Part shown: positions 33,345 through 45,539 of the stretch, piece by piece
Layout of the letters: every line of letters begins with the position of its first letter
Position numbering within the stretch: the first letter of the stretch is position 1
NCBI GenBank assembly: GCA_023678885.1
Contig: CM043005.1
Coordinates: 7,802,314 to 7,866,313 of the forward strand
Reading direction: 5' to 3'
DNA: 64,000 bases
Origin: Pogostemon cablin
Taxonomy: Eukaryota > Streptophyta > Magnoliopsida > Lamiales > Lamiaceae
Notes under the pieces: generated by a model
Seen by the model: only the letters and a program-made list of their open reading frames with translations
Told to the model about the DNA's origin: nothing
Databases searched by the model: none
Translations under genes and position numbers: made by a program

Positions 33345-33480
33345 TCTAACTCACCCAGGTTTTCCAAGCCACGGGCGATTAGTTTGTCACTCTAACTCAC
33401 CCGAACCGCGGCTATTCGGGCTACTTAATCAATGTCGCTCCAACTCACCCGAACCGTGATCAATTCGGGCTACTTAACCT
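33345..33480. repeat. Short direct repeats (about 48-62 bp)
   Basis: Two good copies and one weaker copy of a phrase containing AACTCACCCGAACCG..ATTCGGGCTACTTAA, at about 33390-33434 and 33438-33482; the weaker copy starts near 33345. Confidence 0.75.
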
Positions 33481-34093
33481 TGGTACCAGGTATGCATATA
33501 AATCATCAAATGCATAATAACTCAAGTCACAAGATTATCAATAGATTAATCCTCAAATACTTCACAACAAATAATATCATATATCGAGCCAGCAAGGCTC
33601 TATAAATTAAAACAAATAATACCCATAATACATGGCTGACAGGACTCTATATGAAATAATATAAGATAATCAATGGACCATATCATGCCAATCAGGTTCA
33701 ACCTAGAGCAATTGAGCCAATCAGCCTCTTTACCACATAACACATCACCAAGTAATTTTCTTATCAAGTAAGTAAACAAAATGAATGCAAACTTATCAAG
33801 GGTCCACACTTCCCACAAGAGAAGGCATTCCCGAATTATCAACTCACAAGAAAATGATTAACTCTCTCCAAAATCTGAAGTTATTCCCTTGCCCTTCGAC
33901 GATTGATCTTTACCTAAAAAGTAGATAAGCAAATTAATACAAATCAATATACATAGGAGTTGATATTAAATAAAGGGCAGCTCGTAACTCCTCAACACCA
34001 ACTCTGAGTCTCACATAGCCCGGTTCATATCATTTCTCAAACAAAACGATAGGAAATAAATTTGAATTTGACATAACAAATTCTGAAAATTTT

Positions 34094-34430
34094 CAGCCTG
34101 CGGCAGTTCACGAAAAAAATCATAACTAATTGTATATAACTCGAATTGAGGCGTTTCAAGTGGCTACGGAAAGCTAACAAACTCAGCTACATACAGAAAT
34201 TGAGTTTGCAAATTTCTGATGGCAATAGATATGCCAAAATCAGTTCGGACAGTGGCTGCGAATCACCTAGAGGCAGTTTACGAAAAATTTCATAACTAAT
34301 TGTAGAAAAATCGGATTGAGGTATTTCAAGTGGCTACGGAAAGCTAACGAATCCAGCTATGTATAGAAATTAAGTTTGCAACTTTCTAAGATCAATAGCT
34401 ATGTCGAAAGTAGGTCGAACAGAAACATAC
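34094..34430. repeat. Two tandem copies of a roughly 170-bp repeat
   Basis: Phrases such as GGCAGTT(C/T)ACGAAAAA, CATAACTAATTGTA and TTCAAGTGGCTACGGAAAGC appear in the same order at 34094-34258 and 34265-34430, with about 15-20% differences. Confidence 0.85.
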
Positions 34431-35084
34431 GAATTTCCCTTTACTAGGAAGAAACCCAACAAAATCACAAAATCATGGAGAAAGGAAGCTTAATTGACAT
34501 ATTACTTACCTTAACACACTTATACACCAACTAAAATGAGAGTTGTATGGGAGAATTTGATCACAAGGGTTTCTCCTCTTCCTTTCTCTTCTTTCCCCCT
34601 CTTGGATGTTCTAGAAGCCCTTTCTTATTTCTTATCTTCCTTTCTCCTTTTTATTCTATTTTTGACATATATTGTTGGGGCTATTGATGGGCTGGGCTTA
34701 TTAATAGATTAAGCCATTTAAGTGAGTTAGACTTTGGGCCAAAAATAAATATATAAATTTTGGGCTCTAAAAGCAAATTCTAGTTGGGCTAATAATAATA
34801 AAATAGATTTTGGGCTCTAAAAACAAATTCTAGTTTAGGGCTGATATATTATAAGGTTTGGGCTAAAGATAAATAAATTATTTTGGGCTTTTAAAAGTTG
34901 AGGCAAGATATTATATATCTATTAGCAATAGATACTAAATATAATATTATAATTCCATACACTTTTAAACCACAAACTCTATTCCTCACTCACCCACTCA
35001 CTGTCGGACCACCACCAGCCGATAGCTGGATCGCCGCCGGCGGAGGCCCAGTTGTTGGGTTCGCAATCTCATAATCGACCTCTA

Positions 35085-35214
35085 TTTGTGACTGGTTACA
35101 CTAAAGTGGTGGATGATATGCTAATTGTTAGCCCTGATCTTGAATATGTTAAGCTTGTTCAAAAGAGTCTATGTGATAATTTTGATATGAAAGATCTTGG
35201 AGATGCTACATTTT
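35085..35214 (+). pseudogene. Copia reverse transcriptase scrap
   Basis: A 43-codon reading frame matches the Copia RT region around the catalytic motif: VDDMLIVSPDLEY, then KDLGDATF. The usual Tyr before VDD is replaced by Val. No RT sequence is found on either side, so this is a small remnant. Confidence 0.75.
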
Positions 35215-36466
35215 AATAAAAAAGAATATTCGAATTAATAAAAAGAAATAGTGGTATAATGAATTATTTGATGAAAAATTCATAACATTTGCCTTATTAT
35301 TTAATGTGTAGTGGATAGTTGTATTAGTGGAAGTGTGGCCCCATATTTTAGTTGTATTAGTGGGTGTGTTTGGGTCTCATGTGTGTAAAAAAAGAATCAT
35401 CACTCAAATAAAGGAAATGTTTGGCTCAGTTTTCTTGGACCTGATAAAGTAGGAAAGAGAAAAATAGCAGTCTCAGTGGCTGAGATAATGTTCGGTGGAA
35501 AGGATAATGATACCTTTAGGAGAATAATTGAACACAAAAAGAAAAAAACATTAGAGAGAGAAAAAAAGGAGACCTTTTGCTTACCAATATTTAGATATAT
35601 ATTATCATATTGATTATTTTAGTTAATACCTTCTGCATTGGGTGTTCGATATGTCGTTTTACATGTGATTTTTACTCTTCTTCTCCGCTGAAAAAAAAAT
35701 CCCATTTACCACATGAACATGCTCAAATTTTAATTTTTTTTCTTTTTAAATTTAATCATTTTTATTCTTCTTTATGCTAAATACATGTGTTAGTGGGTAG
35801 TTAATTATTTTTTATTTTTTATTAATTAATATTATTAATGGTTGTGAAGTAGGTATCAATCCACGAAGCTATGATCTCTCTACCGGGATAAACCAGCATG
35901 AGACCAGAAGCATAAGCATAATGAATGTCATTGATAAATAGAGTCAGTTTTAGAATACTCCCTTTGTCCCGTTTCAATGTTTACGTTTCTATTTTGCGTC
36001 TCTCATTCAATATTTACGTTTTCCTTTTTGAAATATGAGGCACATCTAAAAGGTAGATCTAAGAGATAATATTTGAATTGATTTTTTCTTCTTGAAGAAT
36101 CAAATTTTAAGATGTAAATTGATTCTTTTTTTCATGAAAAGCACATTTATCAATTACTGTAGTAAATATTTTTTCCATAGTTTTTTATTTTTAATTTTGG
36201 TTTTGAAAATCAAATTTTAATTTTAAAACCCATGGGGGTGTTCTTTTTTCTATGATAAATGGTCAAAACTTCATCTGGGTTCGAATCCTACTGAGAGGTC
36301 TACTAGAGATTCGAAATTATTGAAGAAACAACCCAATATTAGGATGTTTTGAGGTGTAGGATATGGTGTTTGATGCGGAGTTCAAGTATGTCTTGAACAC
36401 TAAAATGGCGAAGAAAAATCTTTTTGGGAAAAGGGGTGAGCTTTTATTATTTTAGTTTTAAAGACT
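35215..36466. repeat. AT-rich spacer with MITE remains
   Basis: No gene seen. 35290-35420 is a fragment of the same MITE family as 54957-55183, in opposite orientation (phrases GTTGTATTAGTGG and GTGTGTAAAAAAAG). Near 35957 the words ACTCCCTTTGTCCCG look like a Stowaway-type terminus without a partner. Confidence 0.5.
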
Positions 36467-37887
36467 ATTATAGCACCGTACCTTGACAGCCAATCCATAC
36501 CCAATATGATATCATAATCATTCATACTTAACATAATTAAATTACTAAGGAGTTGTCTTCCTTCAATAGGAATAACACAATCTCACAGAAGTTGATTAGT
36601 TTGCTTTGATTCATCGGAAGGTATCATCACCTCATAATTAGCTTCTATCAAGTTAAGTGTTCCACCCAACTTCCTCACATACTCAGTGGATACAAATGAA
36701 TGTATTGCTCCAGAATCAAATAACACATATGTAGAAGTGCCAAAAATAGAAAACTTACCCGTGACAACTGAGAGATTCACATCTGCCTCCTCCCGCGTCA
36801 AAGTATACACCCTAGCTGGAGCTCTTCCTTGCTGTGCCTGCTTCCCTTTCTTAGGACAAGTGGTAGTCACATGCCCTTTCTCCCCGCATGTGTAACACGT
36901 TCTAGGAGGAATTTGACACTCTCCACCATGTGATCTAAGAAAATTAGAACATATAGGTAGTGGCAGCGCCGGTGACACCTTACCCTGATCGAACTTGGGA
37001 TACTTATTTGGTTCTTCTTGTCTCTGTCCTTGCTCCACTCGAACATTAGGTTTCGGCCTCTGAAATGGCATCAGTCTTTTATTATCTCTCCCAAACAGTT
37101 GCACTGGTTTCTGCTGAAATTGACATCTTATAGCCTACGCTTGTCTGATCCTCATCTCCGCTTGCTCAGCAATTTGGGCCCTTTCTGCAACTTGTGAGTA
37201 TGTTGCTCCATGCAGTCCCGCCATACTCACATCTCTTTAAAGTTTAGGCCTTGAGCCTTCCACAAATCTCTCCACTTTCAGTGCCTCCGTACTCACCATA
37301 TGTTTAGCAAACCTCGACAATTGTTCAAACTTACGAAGGTAATCTGTGACTGACATACCGCCCTGCTTCAGTTGTATAAACTCGTTCATCTTCATTGCTC
37401 TCACTGGTGTCGTAAAGTACTTGTTTCTGAAAAGCTCCTTAAACCTTTTCCAGGTCATAGTTGTGACGTCCTCAATACTTTTAATGGTATCCCACCAGTG
37501 GTCTGCACTTCCTCGTAACATGAAAGAAGCACACAACACTCTGTCCTCATCTGCAATTCTACTATATTGAAATATGTTTTCCAGCGTGCGTAACCAATCC
37601 TCTGCATCTGTGGGGTGTGCTGCATCCTCAAATATTGGAGGGCTCAGCTTTCGAAACCTATCACAAACCATTTTCACACGTTCTACTTGACATCTATCTT
37701 GATTTGCATTACCCTCTGGTTATCCATCCATATCTCTTTGCTGAATCAGTTGTTGTATCTGTTGGGACTGGCGCTCTACCAGTTCCATCAGTCGAGTAAT
37801 CACCACATCACGATTATTCCCTTCAGGAGGTGCTGCTTGCTCAGCAGTCATATCCCCTTCAGAATATTCACTTGTAGCCCTTACCAT
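36467..37887 (-). pseudogene. Ty3/Gypsy gag-protease, least damaged copy
   Basis: Minus-strand gag from an ATG at 37887. Unlike the other copies, the early codon that is TAG elsewhere reads CAG here. Capsid-type gag spans 37677-37237 and is broken near 37240. The nucleocapsid/protease frame (37104-36583) has an intact CCHC zinc knuckle (CYTCGEKGHVTTTCPK), but the protease motif reads DSGAIHS. A TGA follows at about 36583. The copy is truncated in the protease domain at about 36467, roughly 45 bp further than the reverse copies of the array. Confidence 0.9.
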
Positions 37888-38036
37888 TTTGTCTACTAAC
37901 TACGCTTCCTACACCACATGGCCAATATAATTTATAAGACACATAACAACACAGAATGAAAATAACACTTACACGCAAAGCTGCGCTCCCAAGGAATGAG
38001 CTCATACACATAGACAGTCTGCAGGACCCAAGTCGT

Positions 38037-38048
38037 GCTCTGATACCA
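38037..38048 (-). other. Primer binding site, canonical
   Basis: Reverse complement TGGTATCAGAGC, adjacent to the LTR at 38052. Confidence 0.85.
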
Positions 38049-38051
38049 CTC

Positions 38052-40051
38052 TGACACGACCCACCTTACATAACTTATAATTCAAATACTATTTAACATA
38101 AATATCATCATTATAAAAACCTGCATATAAAATTTTTTTCCACATAAAGTATTTATAACCAAAATCATCACACCAGTTCAACATACGTAACTGATTTCTG
38201 ACACCACCTTAATCCAGACAAACTCGTGACAATACTTATTATATTACATAACAGAAAATCAGCGGAAACAAAATAAACCCATGGCCTAGCCCAACAGGTC
38301 GTCACCTATGTACATCAGCTCAAAACCCTGTAGGAGCTCCACAGCTTGCACAGTCACATCACAAACTCAATCATCAACAGGCTCACCTATATTGCATAAA
38401 CTAGTGAGACAAAAATCTCAGTAAGTAGAAATCATGCATGTTAGTGCATGAAAATGCATTTAGTTCTCTATCGTCTATTTCCTAATCTCTCTAGTTGATC
38501 TCTTTTATTTTGAAAATTGTTCACGTTTCGGGATCCCCACGACACACTTATGATATGCACCCCAAATGAGCTCAATAGACACACTTAGTGTCGGATCGAT
38601 TCCGATCCCTGAATATAACACCGAGAATGATTTTTCTGAACTCTAGCAGAGTATTGGGGATGATTTTTCTGAACCCCTAATAAAGTGTCGGGAATGATTT
38701 TCCGAACCCTGACAGAGATGCATATATAGTGGCTGCACACACCATTAGTATCTTATTAATTTTGAGGAAAATATTTTTCATGTTTATGCATGGTATGCAC
38801 CCAGAACAATTAAATGTGCATCATAAACCATTTACAATATCAATATCAACATTTAAACACAATAAATTAACAACTTAATTTCAATTCACACAAATCCACT
38901 TCTGAAATAACAACTTCACCTCAATCACATAGATCCATTTATAGAATAACCACTTCACCTTGGATCACACGTATCTCTTTTTGGAATAACAACTTCATCT
39001 TGGATCCCATAGATCCTTATAACCAATATCTTCTCAAGCCATACAAATATATTTTCAACAGTTTCCAATCACACAGATCTATATAGGATAATGATATTAT
39101 TTCAAATCGTATAGATCCACAACTTGTATTGCAAATTTATCACCAATAATTTACAAATAATATTGTTGAATATGAACCCTACTTTCCCCAAATCACATAA
39201 ATCCCCAACTTGTATCACAAATTAATCTCCAAATAATTCATAACGTAATTAAACTAATCACAAATAGCACATAACATAATTATCACATATTAATCACAAA
39301 TAATTCACAAACAGCATGTTTATGCATTGAAGTTGGACTTCTACTTACCTGAACTCCGACAATAATAATACTATAGATCGCGTGAAGAACTATCACTAAT
39401 CTCCTATCTCCCGTCCCGGCACTGGCATGAACTCCTTCCTTTCCCTCTTTCTCTATCTCTTTTTCCCCTCTCTCTTTATTTTTTTTACTGAACTTCTGCT
39501 TCGCAACTCACCCCAATTAGGGGTTTGTATATATAGAAGGTGCTGGACGGAGGTAATAATCACCACCGCCCTAACTCTTATTCTTATTTATTAAATTTAG
39601 TAAATTATTATTATTATTATTATTATTATACTTACTATTAATAGTAAGTACTATATTATTATTATTATTATTATTATTATTCATTACGAATATACGTGCA
39701 ATACTTAATAGCTAAGATATAATACATACGTGTACATTTTTCTACCCACTATTATTCTTACGAGAACACGTGTGATACTTAATAATTAAGAAATAATATA
39801 TTTATTCACATAAAATAATTTACTCATATATTCAAATTAATGCACGTAATTATTTATGCACACATATATTCACATATTGTCATCATTTTATCAAGGATGT
39901 CTCAATTAAAATGTAAAGATAAATAAAATGTAAAATAAATTATCACATAATTACCACATTATTATCACATAATTACCACATAATTATAAAATGCACATAA
40001 CACAAATTAAATTATATTGGCACATAAGTAGTGAGAAGCTCGGGTATCACA
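38052..40051 (-). mobile_element. Tekay-like gypsy LTR, full length, shared by two elements
   Basis: A 2.0-kb LTR on the minus strand, TGTGATACCC at 40051 to GTGTCA at 38052. On its upstream (minus) side is a polypurine tract and the end of pol; on its downstream side is a primer binding site and gag. It thus serves as 3' LTR of one element and 5' LTR of another. Confidence 0.88.
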
Positions 40052-40066
40052 TCCTCCCCACCTTAT
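40052..40066 (-). other. Gypsy polypurine tract
   Basis: Reverse complement TAAGGTGGGGAGGA, directly before the LTR start; fixes the LTR boundary for all copies in the window. Confidence 0.8.
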
Positions 40067-40783
40067 AAAAATTTCATCCTCGAAATTTACTTACCTGAAG
40101 AGGTCTGGATATTTAGTCATCATCTCATCTTCTCTTTCCCAAGTAGCCTCCTCAACTAGTTGGTTCCTCCATAATACCTTTACTAATGGTATTTCTTTAT
40201 TTCTGAGCTTCTTCACTTCTCACCACAAGATCTCAACTGGTACTTCCTCATAACTCAAATCTTCTTTCAACTCAACTGGTTCCTGTCTGAGAACATGAGA
40301 TGGATTTGGAACATACTTCCTCAACACAGACACATGAAACGCGTCATGTACTCTAGACATCGATGCTGGTAACTCCAACTTATAGGCAACGCTGCCAACT
40401 CTCTCAATGATAGTGAACGGACCAACATATCTTGGACTGAGTTTCCCTTTCCTTCCAAACTGCATTATCCCCTTCATTGGAGATACTTTCAAGAATACCT
40501 GATCACCTACTTCAAATTCCAATTCTCTCCTCCGTTTGTCTGCATAACTCTTCTGCCAATCTTGAGCAACTTTCATCTTCTCTCGTATACGGGTAACCGC
40601 TTCTGACATTTCACGAATCAAGTCTGGATCTAAAAGTTTCCTTTCTCCAACTTCATCCCAATGTACTGGAGATCTACACTTTCTCCCGTACAATGCTTCA
40701 TATGGAGCCATCCCGATAGTAGACTGATAACTATTGTTGTACGAGAACTCTATCAAAGGCAAAAATTTACTCCACTGACCTTG
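40067..40783 (-). pseudogene. Gypsy integrase C-terminus plus chromodomain, broken
   Basis: Minus strand. The first codons (GQWSKFLPLIEFSYNNSY) are the end of the integrase catalytic core, followed by the C-terminal domain with SPRYVGPF (a GPY/F-type motif). After VEILW at about 40220 an in-frame TGA interrupts the gene. The same frame continues as a chromodomain (LWRNQLVEEATWERED..MMTKYPDLF, about 40180-40080). A chromodomain after integrase places the family in the chromoviruses; the long LTR and primer site suit the Tekay/Del clade. The 5' side is cut at about 40783, where Tat sequence begins. Confidence 0.88.
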
Positions 40784-41072
40784 AAAATTTCCCCTCTCGT
40801 TTTTTCATTTTCGTTGCTCGAGGACGAGCAACACTTTAAGTTTGGGGGGTTGATCGTTGTCATTTTCACCTATATTTTAGTGTCTTTATTTGTGAATTTT
40901 CATATATTATTATCCGTATTTGTGTAACTTTTGGTGGAGTTTCATGTAATTATGAGAGATTTGGTATGGATTGATAAAAATATGTAAATGAGCTTAAATA
41001 TGTACAAAACAGGTCAAAAATAGAGCAAAACGGAATCGGGAGCTGAAACGAGCTGAAACGGGCCAAAAAACA

Positions 41073-41477
41073 CCCAACTCGAGTTGCATAGTCTTACTCG
41101 ACTTGCAATTCGAGTCGAGTTGAGGGTCGAGCAAAGGTAGAAAGTGTCCAGTAGCTCAACTTGAGTTGCAATGTCCAACTCGACTTGCAACTCGAGTCGA
41201 GTTAGATGCTGAGGAAAGTCAAGCTTCTAACACGAGTAGACAGGCGAGAGCTCGAGTTATCTTACTTGAGTCGAGCTGGGATCAGGGTAAGTCGAGCAGC
41301 AAGTCGAGCTGGGGCAGAGCGGCGTCCAAAATCATCCAGTGAGCTAACTCGAGTTGTAAGGTCCAACTCAACTTGCAACTCGAGTCGAGCTAGGGTCGAA
41401 AAACTATCCAGTTTGCAGAGCCACGCAACTCGACTTGACAGACAGTAGCTCGAGTTGGCTACTCGAGTCGAGCTGCA
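41073..41477 (+). repeat. CTCGAG dyad-word array (third copy)
   Basis: Same word set as at 633-1016, with some words mutated (CTTGAG, AATTCGAG). Confidence 0.85.
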
Positions 41478-41494
41478 CTCAAAAATCTGAGAAA

Positions 41495-41517
41495 TTCAGG
41501 AAGTTTCTAGAAGCTTC
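41495..41517 (+). promoter_or_regulatory. Five-module perfect heat-shock element (third copy)
   Basis: The same five alternating TTC/GAA modules at 2-bp spacing as at 1031-1053, unchanged. Confidence 0.75.
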
Positions 41518-41524
41518 CAGGCAG

Positions 41525-41532
41525 TATAAATA
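41525..41532 (+). promoter_or_regulatory. TATA box of Tat-type LTR (third copy)
   Basis: TATAAATA, 7 bp after the heat-shock elements. Confidence 0.7.
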
Positions 41533-42659
41533 CATGTTTTGATCATAAAATTCAGGAGGAATCATTTGGGATCAGTTTCCACACACACTAAACACCTAAA
41601 TCACACACATTAATCTCCATCTCTTCCACCCTTCACTTCATCCATCCAATCCACTTGATCTTCTCAAATACATCCATTTTTCCATCAATCCACCAATCTA
41701 AGAAGAGGAAATCATCTTTGGTTGAAGAATTTGGCATGATCAAGAAGGTGGAAGTTCACCATCAAAGGGGAGCCAACTCATCTTCATTTTGTTATTTTCT
41801 TCATTATTTGGCTCAATTGGAGCATGCTATAGATTGTATTGATTTTACTATGATATGTAGTGGCTAGTCCTCATGTGAGGCTAGCAATATGATTGGTTAG
41901 GTATTATGTAGATTTTGCACACCACATGTTTGATGAAATGATTTTTATGAATATTTTCTATCATGAATGCTTATTCTCATTTTATGTATGATTTATGTGA
42001 TTAAATTCTCTATTCATAGTGTTAGGATGACCATTCCAATATTATGTTTAGTGGTTTAATTGAATCATTGATTGTATGAGATGACTTAGTTAGTATGAGA
42101 AGAGGTAAGACATACCCTTCAAGTGCTTAGAACCTCATGATAGAACATTAGTAATGAACTAGTGATGGGAACCCACTTATGATCATAGTACCTTCATGGG
42201 AATTGAGAGTAAGAACAATCCTAGGAGATTTAAACTTGTAAAAGAGTTGAGAACCTAATCACCTTGGCCATAGGGGTTAGGGGTACAAACGTGATTGCCC
42301 TTAATATCATAACATGAAAACCATCAATGCATGTGTGTGTGTGAGTCTATATATACCTTACCATGAATGTTGCTTGCCTTACATACTTCTTAGATTGTTC
42401 ACCTTCACCCATCATTCATCTCATTTGTACATGTTCTATCTTTAATTGCTTTCCTAGTTGTTAGTTTGTAGTATAATCAACCCCTCTTTTATTGATTCGT
42501 CCTACTAGAGTGAAGCACTTCTCAAACACGGCTACCCACTTTCGCCCTTGAGTTCGATATCTTATAAATTTTGCACTTAGTCACTTATGTGCTACACACG
42601 ATAGAGTACACTTGCTCTAAATCAATTTAACCAAAATTGAAACCAAGTTCATCAAGTCA

Positions 42660-43981
42660 AACATAAATGTTATGGAGAACTTATTTTTTAGACAAAATTG
42701 TAAAAGCACAATTTATATTTAAGTTATTGAGTTTGAATCTTAAAATGAAGAAGTTTTTCCATGTATTGTATGTCTGTTGCTCACCAGCAAGAATTATACC
42801 ATTGTTTAATTTCAAGATTACTCTATTTTTCAACAATGCACCCCCAATTACTTCTATACATTTATAAGGTTCCAAAATAGAAATAAAATCCTTATTGAGT
42901 AAAATTTATGGGAGATGTGGAGAAATTTTCAACTTCATCATTTCGTCCTCAAATGGAATGTGCATAGAGATTGAGGTTGGTATTTCTGAAGAATACAAGG
43001 ACTATCAATTTATAGTTGTCAGTTTTTACCAGTTTGTTTTTGTAAGGATTTTTGTTTTGTTTGTTTTTATAAGTCGACTTAGATATGAAGGAGACTGATC
43101 TTTCAGTTACCCATACAACGTTATGATCACAATGACAATGTATGATATTTGTGTCATGGAAAATCCGTTTAGCTGAAACTTCTGTAAAATGTTGGATCAC
43201 AATAGATGACAAGTACTCATGATATGAAACTTCCTATTTTTTTACTCTCCGCTTTCTTTTTGTTTTGAGAAATTTCTGTTACTGGTTTTGTCTAATTGAG
43301 GCTGCCAGTTTGGATGTGTATTTAAGTTATTAATTGAAATTTGTAAGTTTCTTGTTGGAGAACTATGACAAAGATATGTGTTCTTTGAATTTTTTACGGA
43401 AAGCATTAACAATGTAGTGTTTTGGTTGTTTGGATTCTGTGTTCATCTTTCCATTAACATTATTTTTGGATTTGATGATTTACTATCACAGTCATATGTA
43501 ACTAAAGTTGAGCCCCTTTATTCTACTAAAAAATTGGTATGTTTGTGATCAACTGATTCACAGTAATTTTATGCACACACGAATGAATTCAACAAATACT
43601 CGTGTTTCATCATTAAGTCTATTTTGTTGGCTACCATGCCTTCTTGTAATGCTAAGTATTGTTTGCTATTTTATAGTACTAAAAGTATCTGAACAGTATC
43701 TATTTGTTTCCACTTTTCTGCTGTGTAGATTTTAAGCCTCCGAATCCGAGAAGGAAGATTCTCATGTCAGCAGGAGCAGCTTCGTGTATATTAACCACAC
43801 AAACTCAAAGGAAAAAGGTCAGAAAGAAACTGGAACTTTCTTAACATTTGGACTTAATTCTAGGCTATACCTTTACACTGTAATTTTACTGCTGCTTAAT
43901 CATCAAATTTTGTTCTCCCTTGTGCAAGCTGCTACTTCACTGCTCAAGGCCGAGGGAAAACCGACACCAAGAACCGCAAAC
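42660..43981. other. Spacer and 5' flank of the TSR3 fragment
   Basis: No convincing coding region. T-rich sequence with short ORFs of no recognisable family. The last 250 bp before 43982 may be the old leader of the TSR3 fragment (acceptor-like TGTAG at about 43730, CT-rich tract before GTGCAAG at 43921). Confidence 0.4.
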
Positions 43982-44501
43982 ATGGGTCACAACAAGCAGA
44001 GGCGATTCAAGAAAGACAATCACCGTCATCATTCCCATGGATCATCTAATCAACTCCACAAGTAAGCTGTCTTATTTCTCTGATTCCAACTCCATGGATA
44101 AAATGTTTTGTTGTCCTTGAAACCGGCTTTAGCAGCAGCTCAAGTGGAAGACGAGCAAATGTGCTCTGCCGTGCAGCTTGCTATGTGGGTATGAGTCTGC
44201 TTGTTTTACTGTATTCAGATGAAATTCCTTTGTCAGTTAGAATAAAATGGACACCATTTGGGTGATGGCATGTGCGTTGCTTTCCTTGTTCTGATTGTTT
44301 TTTGTGGGTTCAGGATTTTGGACAGTGTGATGCAAAGAGGTGTACAGCTAGGGCGTAAGCTGTCAAGAATTGGATTGTTGAAGGAAAGTATAGACTGTCT
44401 GACTTGTTATTTCTTTCAGCCAAAAAAAAAATTAAATTGAAGTTTAACAATTTTGCAGGAATTGGATGTTTATAGTGGATTTGGAGGAATTGATTTGAGG
44501 T
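43982..44501 (+). pseudogene. TSR3: TSR3-like rRNA aminocarboxypropyltransferase gene fragment, decayed
   Basis: TSR3 adds the aminocarboxypropyl group to a hypermodified base in 18S rRNA. Visible pieces: exon 1 at 43982-44061 (MGHNKQRRFKKDNHRHHSHG); exon 2 at 44133-44188, with SSSSGRRANVLC then, after a deletion and frame change, VQLAMW; exon 3 at 44314-44387, with DFGQCDAKRCT, a roughly 4-bp insertion and then LSRIGLLKE in another frame; and a last piece from 44459 (ELDVYSGFGGI). Introns have GT..AG borders, so this is a DNA-level copy and not a processed transcript. The rest of the catalytic domain is missing. Identification rests on the DFGQCDAKRCT and GRRANVLC stretches. Confidence 0.75.
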
Positions 44502-45108
44502 ATCTAAACTAAAGATTTCAATTAGATACACTTCTGATGTGTGTGTGTGTGTATTTTTTCTTTTTTCTACTGTAATATTGTATCTTCTTTGTGATATTGA
44601 TGATTAATCTGTTCATTATTCACAGATGTCTTTTTTGCATATGGCATTAAAGAAAAGATGAAACGAATTTTAAATGGTTCCGACTTTGTTGGAAGAAAAT
44701 ATAAGCATGTTTCTTTAATTATGAAAGCAATACATGAAGTTGAAAAAGTCTTCTTCAGCACCTTTAACAAAATTGGTTTTAGAGCTTTATTGTAGTGTAG
44801 CTCTTATTCATTACTAAAGAGACACAACTTTGGACAAGGTAGTTAACTCTGAAATATGAATTTGCTGGTTAAAATTAGGTGTCGTAATGCAAATCATCAC
44901 GTCTGTCTAATATTATTTTTTCTTCAGTTCTTGATTTTCTTGTTTTAATGCATTTTGACATTGTTTAGAGGCGTTTGAATTTGTTTTCATTCAAAACATG
45001 AAGCACATGAAACAAGATTGCCTTTAACCACATGTTTTGGGCACAACATGTGCACATGAGCACAAGCTATGACATAGGGTTTGTTTTGAATGTTTATTTT
45101 CAAAAAGC

Positions 45109-45140
<32 letters not shown>

Positions 45141-45539
45141 TATAATGTAAACCATTTCCTATTTTATGTTAATATTTGTCAATTGTGTATTAAATTAAAC
45201 AATTGATCCCATTTACAACACAAAATATATCTGCTTTGTTCGGGCTAGCACCTCAACAATGAGGTGCCATTTACATAGTTATTATTATTAAAAAAAAAAC
45301 ATGTCCTATGAATATAATTCTAATAAAAGGCTAAATTCACTTTATTGCGAGTTTAATTTTTGTGACACCACAATTAATCTCAAATTTAATAAGTATTAAT
45401 TAAATTTTTTTTTTAAAAAAGTATACATTTTAATTAATAAAAGTACAATATTTTGTTCTAAAGGGTATATACTTTTCATTAATATTTTTATTATTTTCAA
45501 AAAATAAAAGGTACACGTCTCTATACTAAAGGATATACA
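44502..45539. other. AT-rich spacer
   Basis: No gene seen. Contains an A-run plus TA microsatellite at about 45108-45145. Confidence 0.6.

Larger units (their letters stand above)
32385..34913 (-). mobile_element. Probable non-coding LTR-type repeat, minus orientation
   Basis: About 2.5 kb of non-coding sequence with a retroelement look: a minus-strand promoter/leader-like segment (about 34690-34500, ending in GGTAAGTAA, a splice-donor word), internal direct repeats (33345-33480 and 34094-34430) and no ORF with a known domain. The 11-bp word TCTATTAGCAA occurs at both edges (about 32373-32383 and 34914-34924), which could be a target duplication or chance. I cannot find clean TG..CA ends, so boundaries and class are uncertain. 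Confidence 0.35.
40784..42659 (+). mobile_element. Tat/Athila-type element 3' end, uninterrupted LTR
   Basis: A short internal piece (40784-40834), a polypurine tract (40835-40850) and an LTR from 40851 to about 42654-42659. It keeps the dyad-word array, heat-shock elements (41495-41517) and TATA box (41525). At 42063-42080 it reads through CATTGAT-TGTATGAG, the site where the array arms carry the gypsy LTR. After the homologous part it gives about 590 bp of LTR absent from both arms. The 3' end is placed at a CA near 42654/42659; no duplicate flank is available to prove it. Confidence 0.7.

Noticed and set aside
42667..42867. 66-codon ORF possibly resembling a Copia gag-pol stretch
   Set aside because: Resemblance is limited to a few residues and no neighbouring Copia domain is present.
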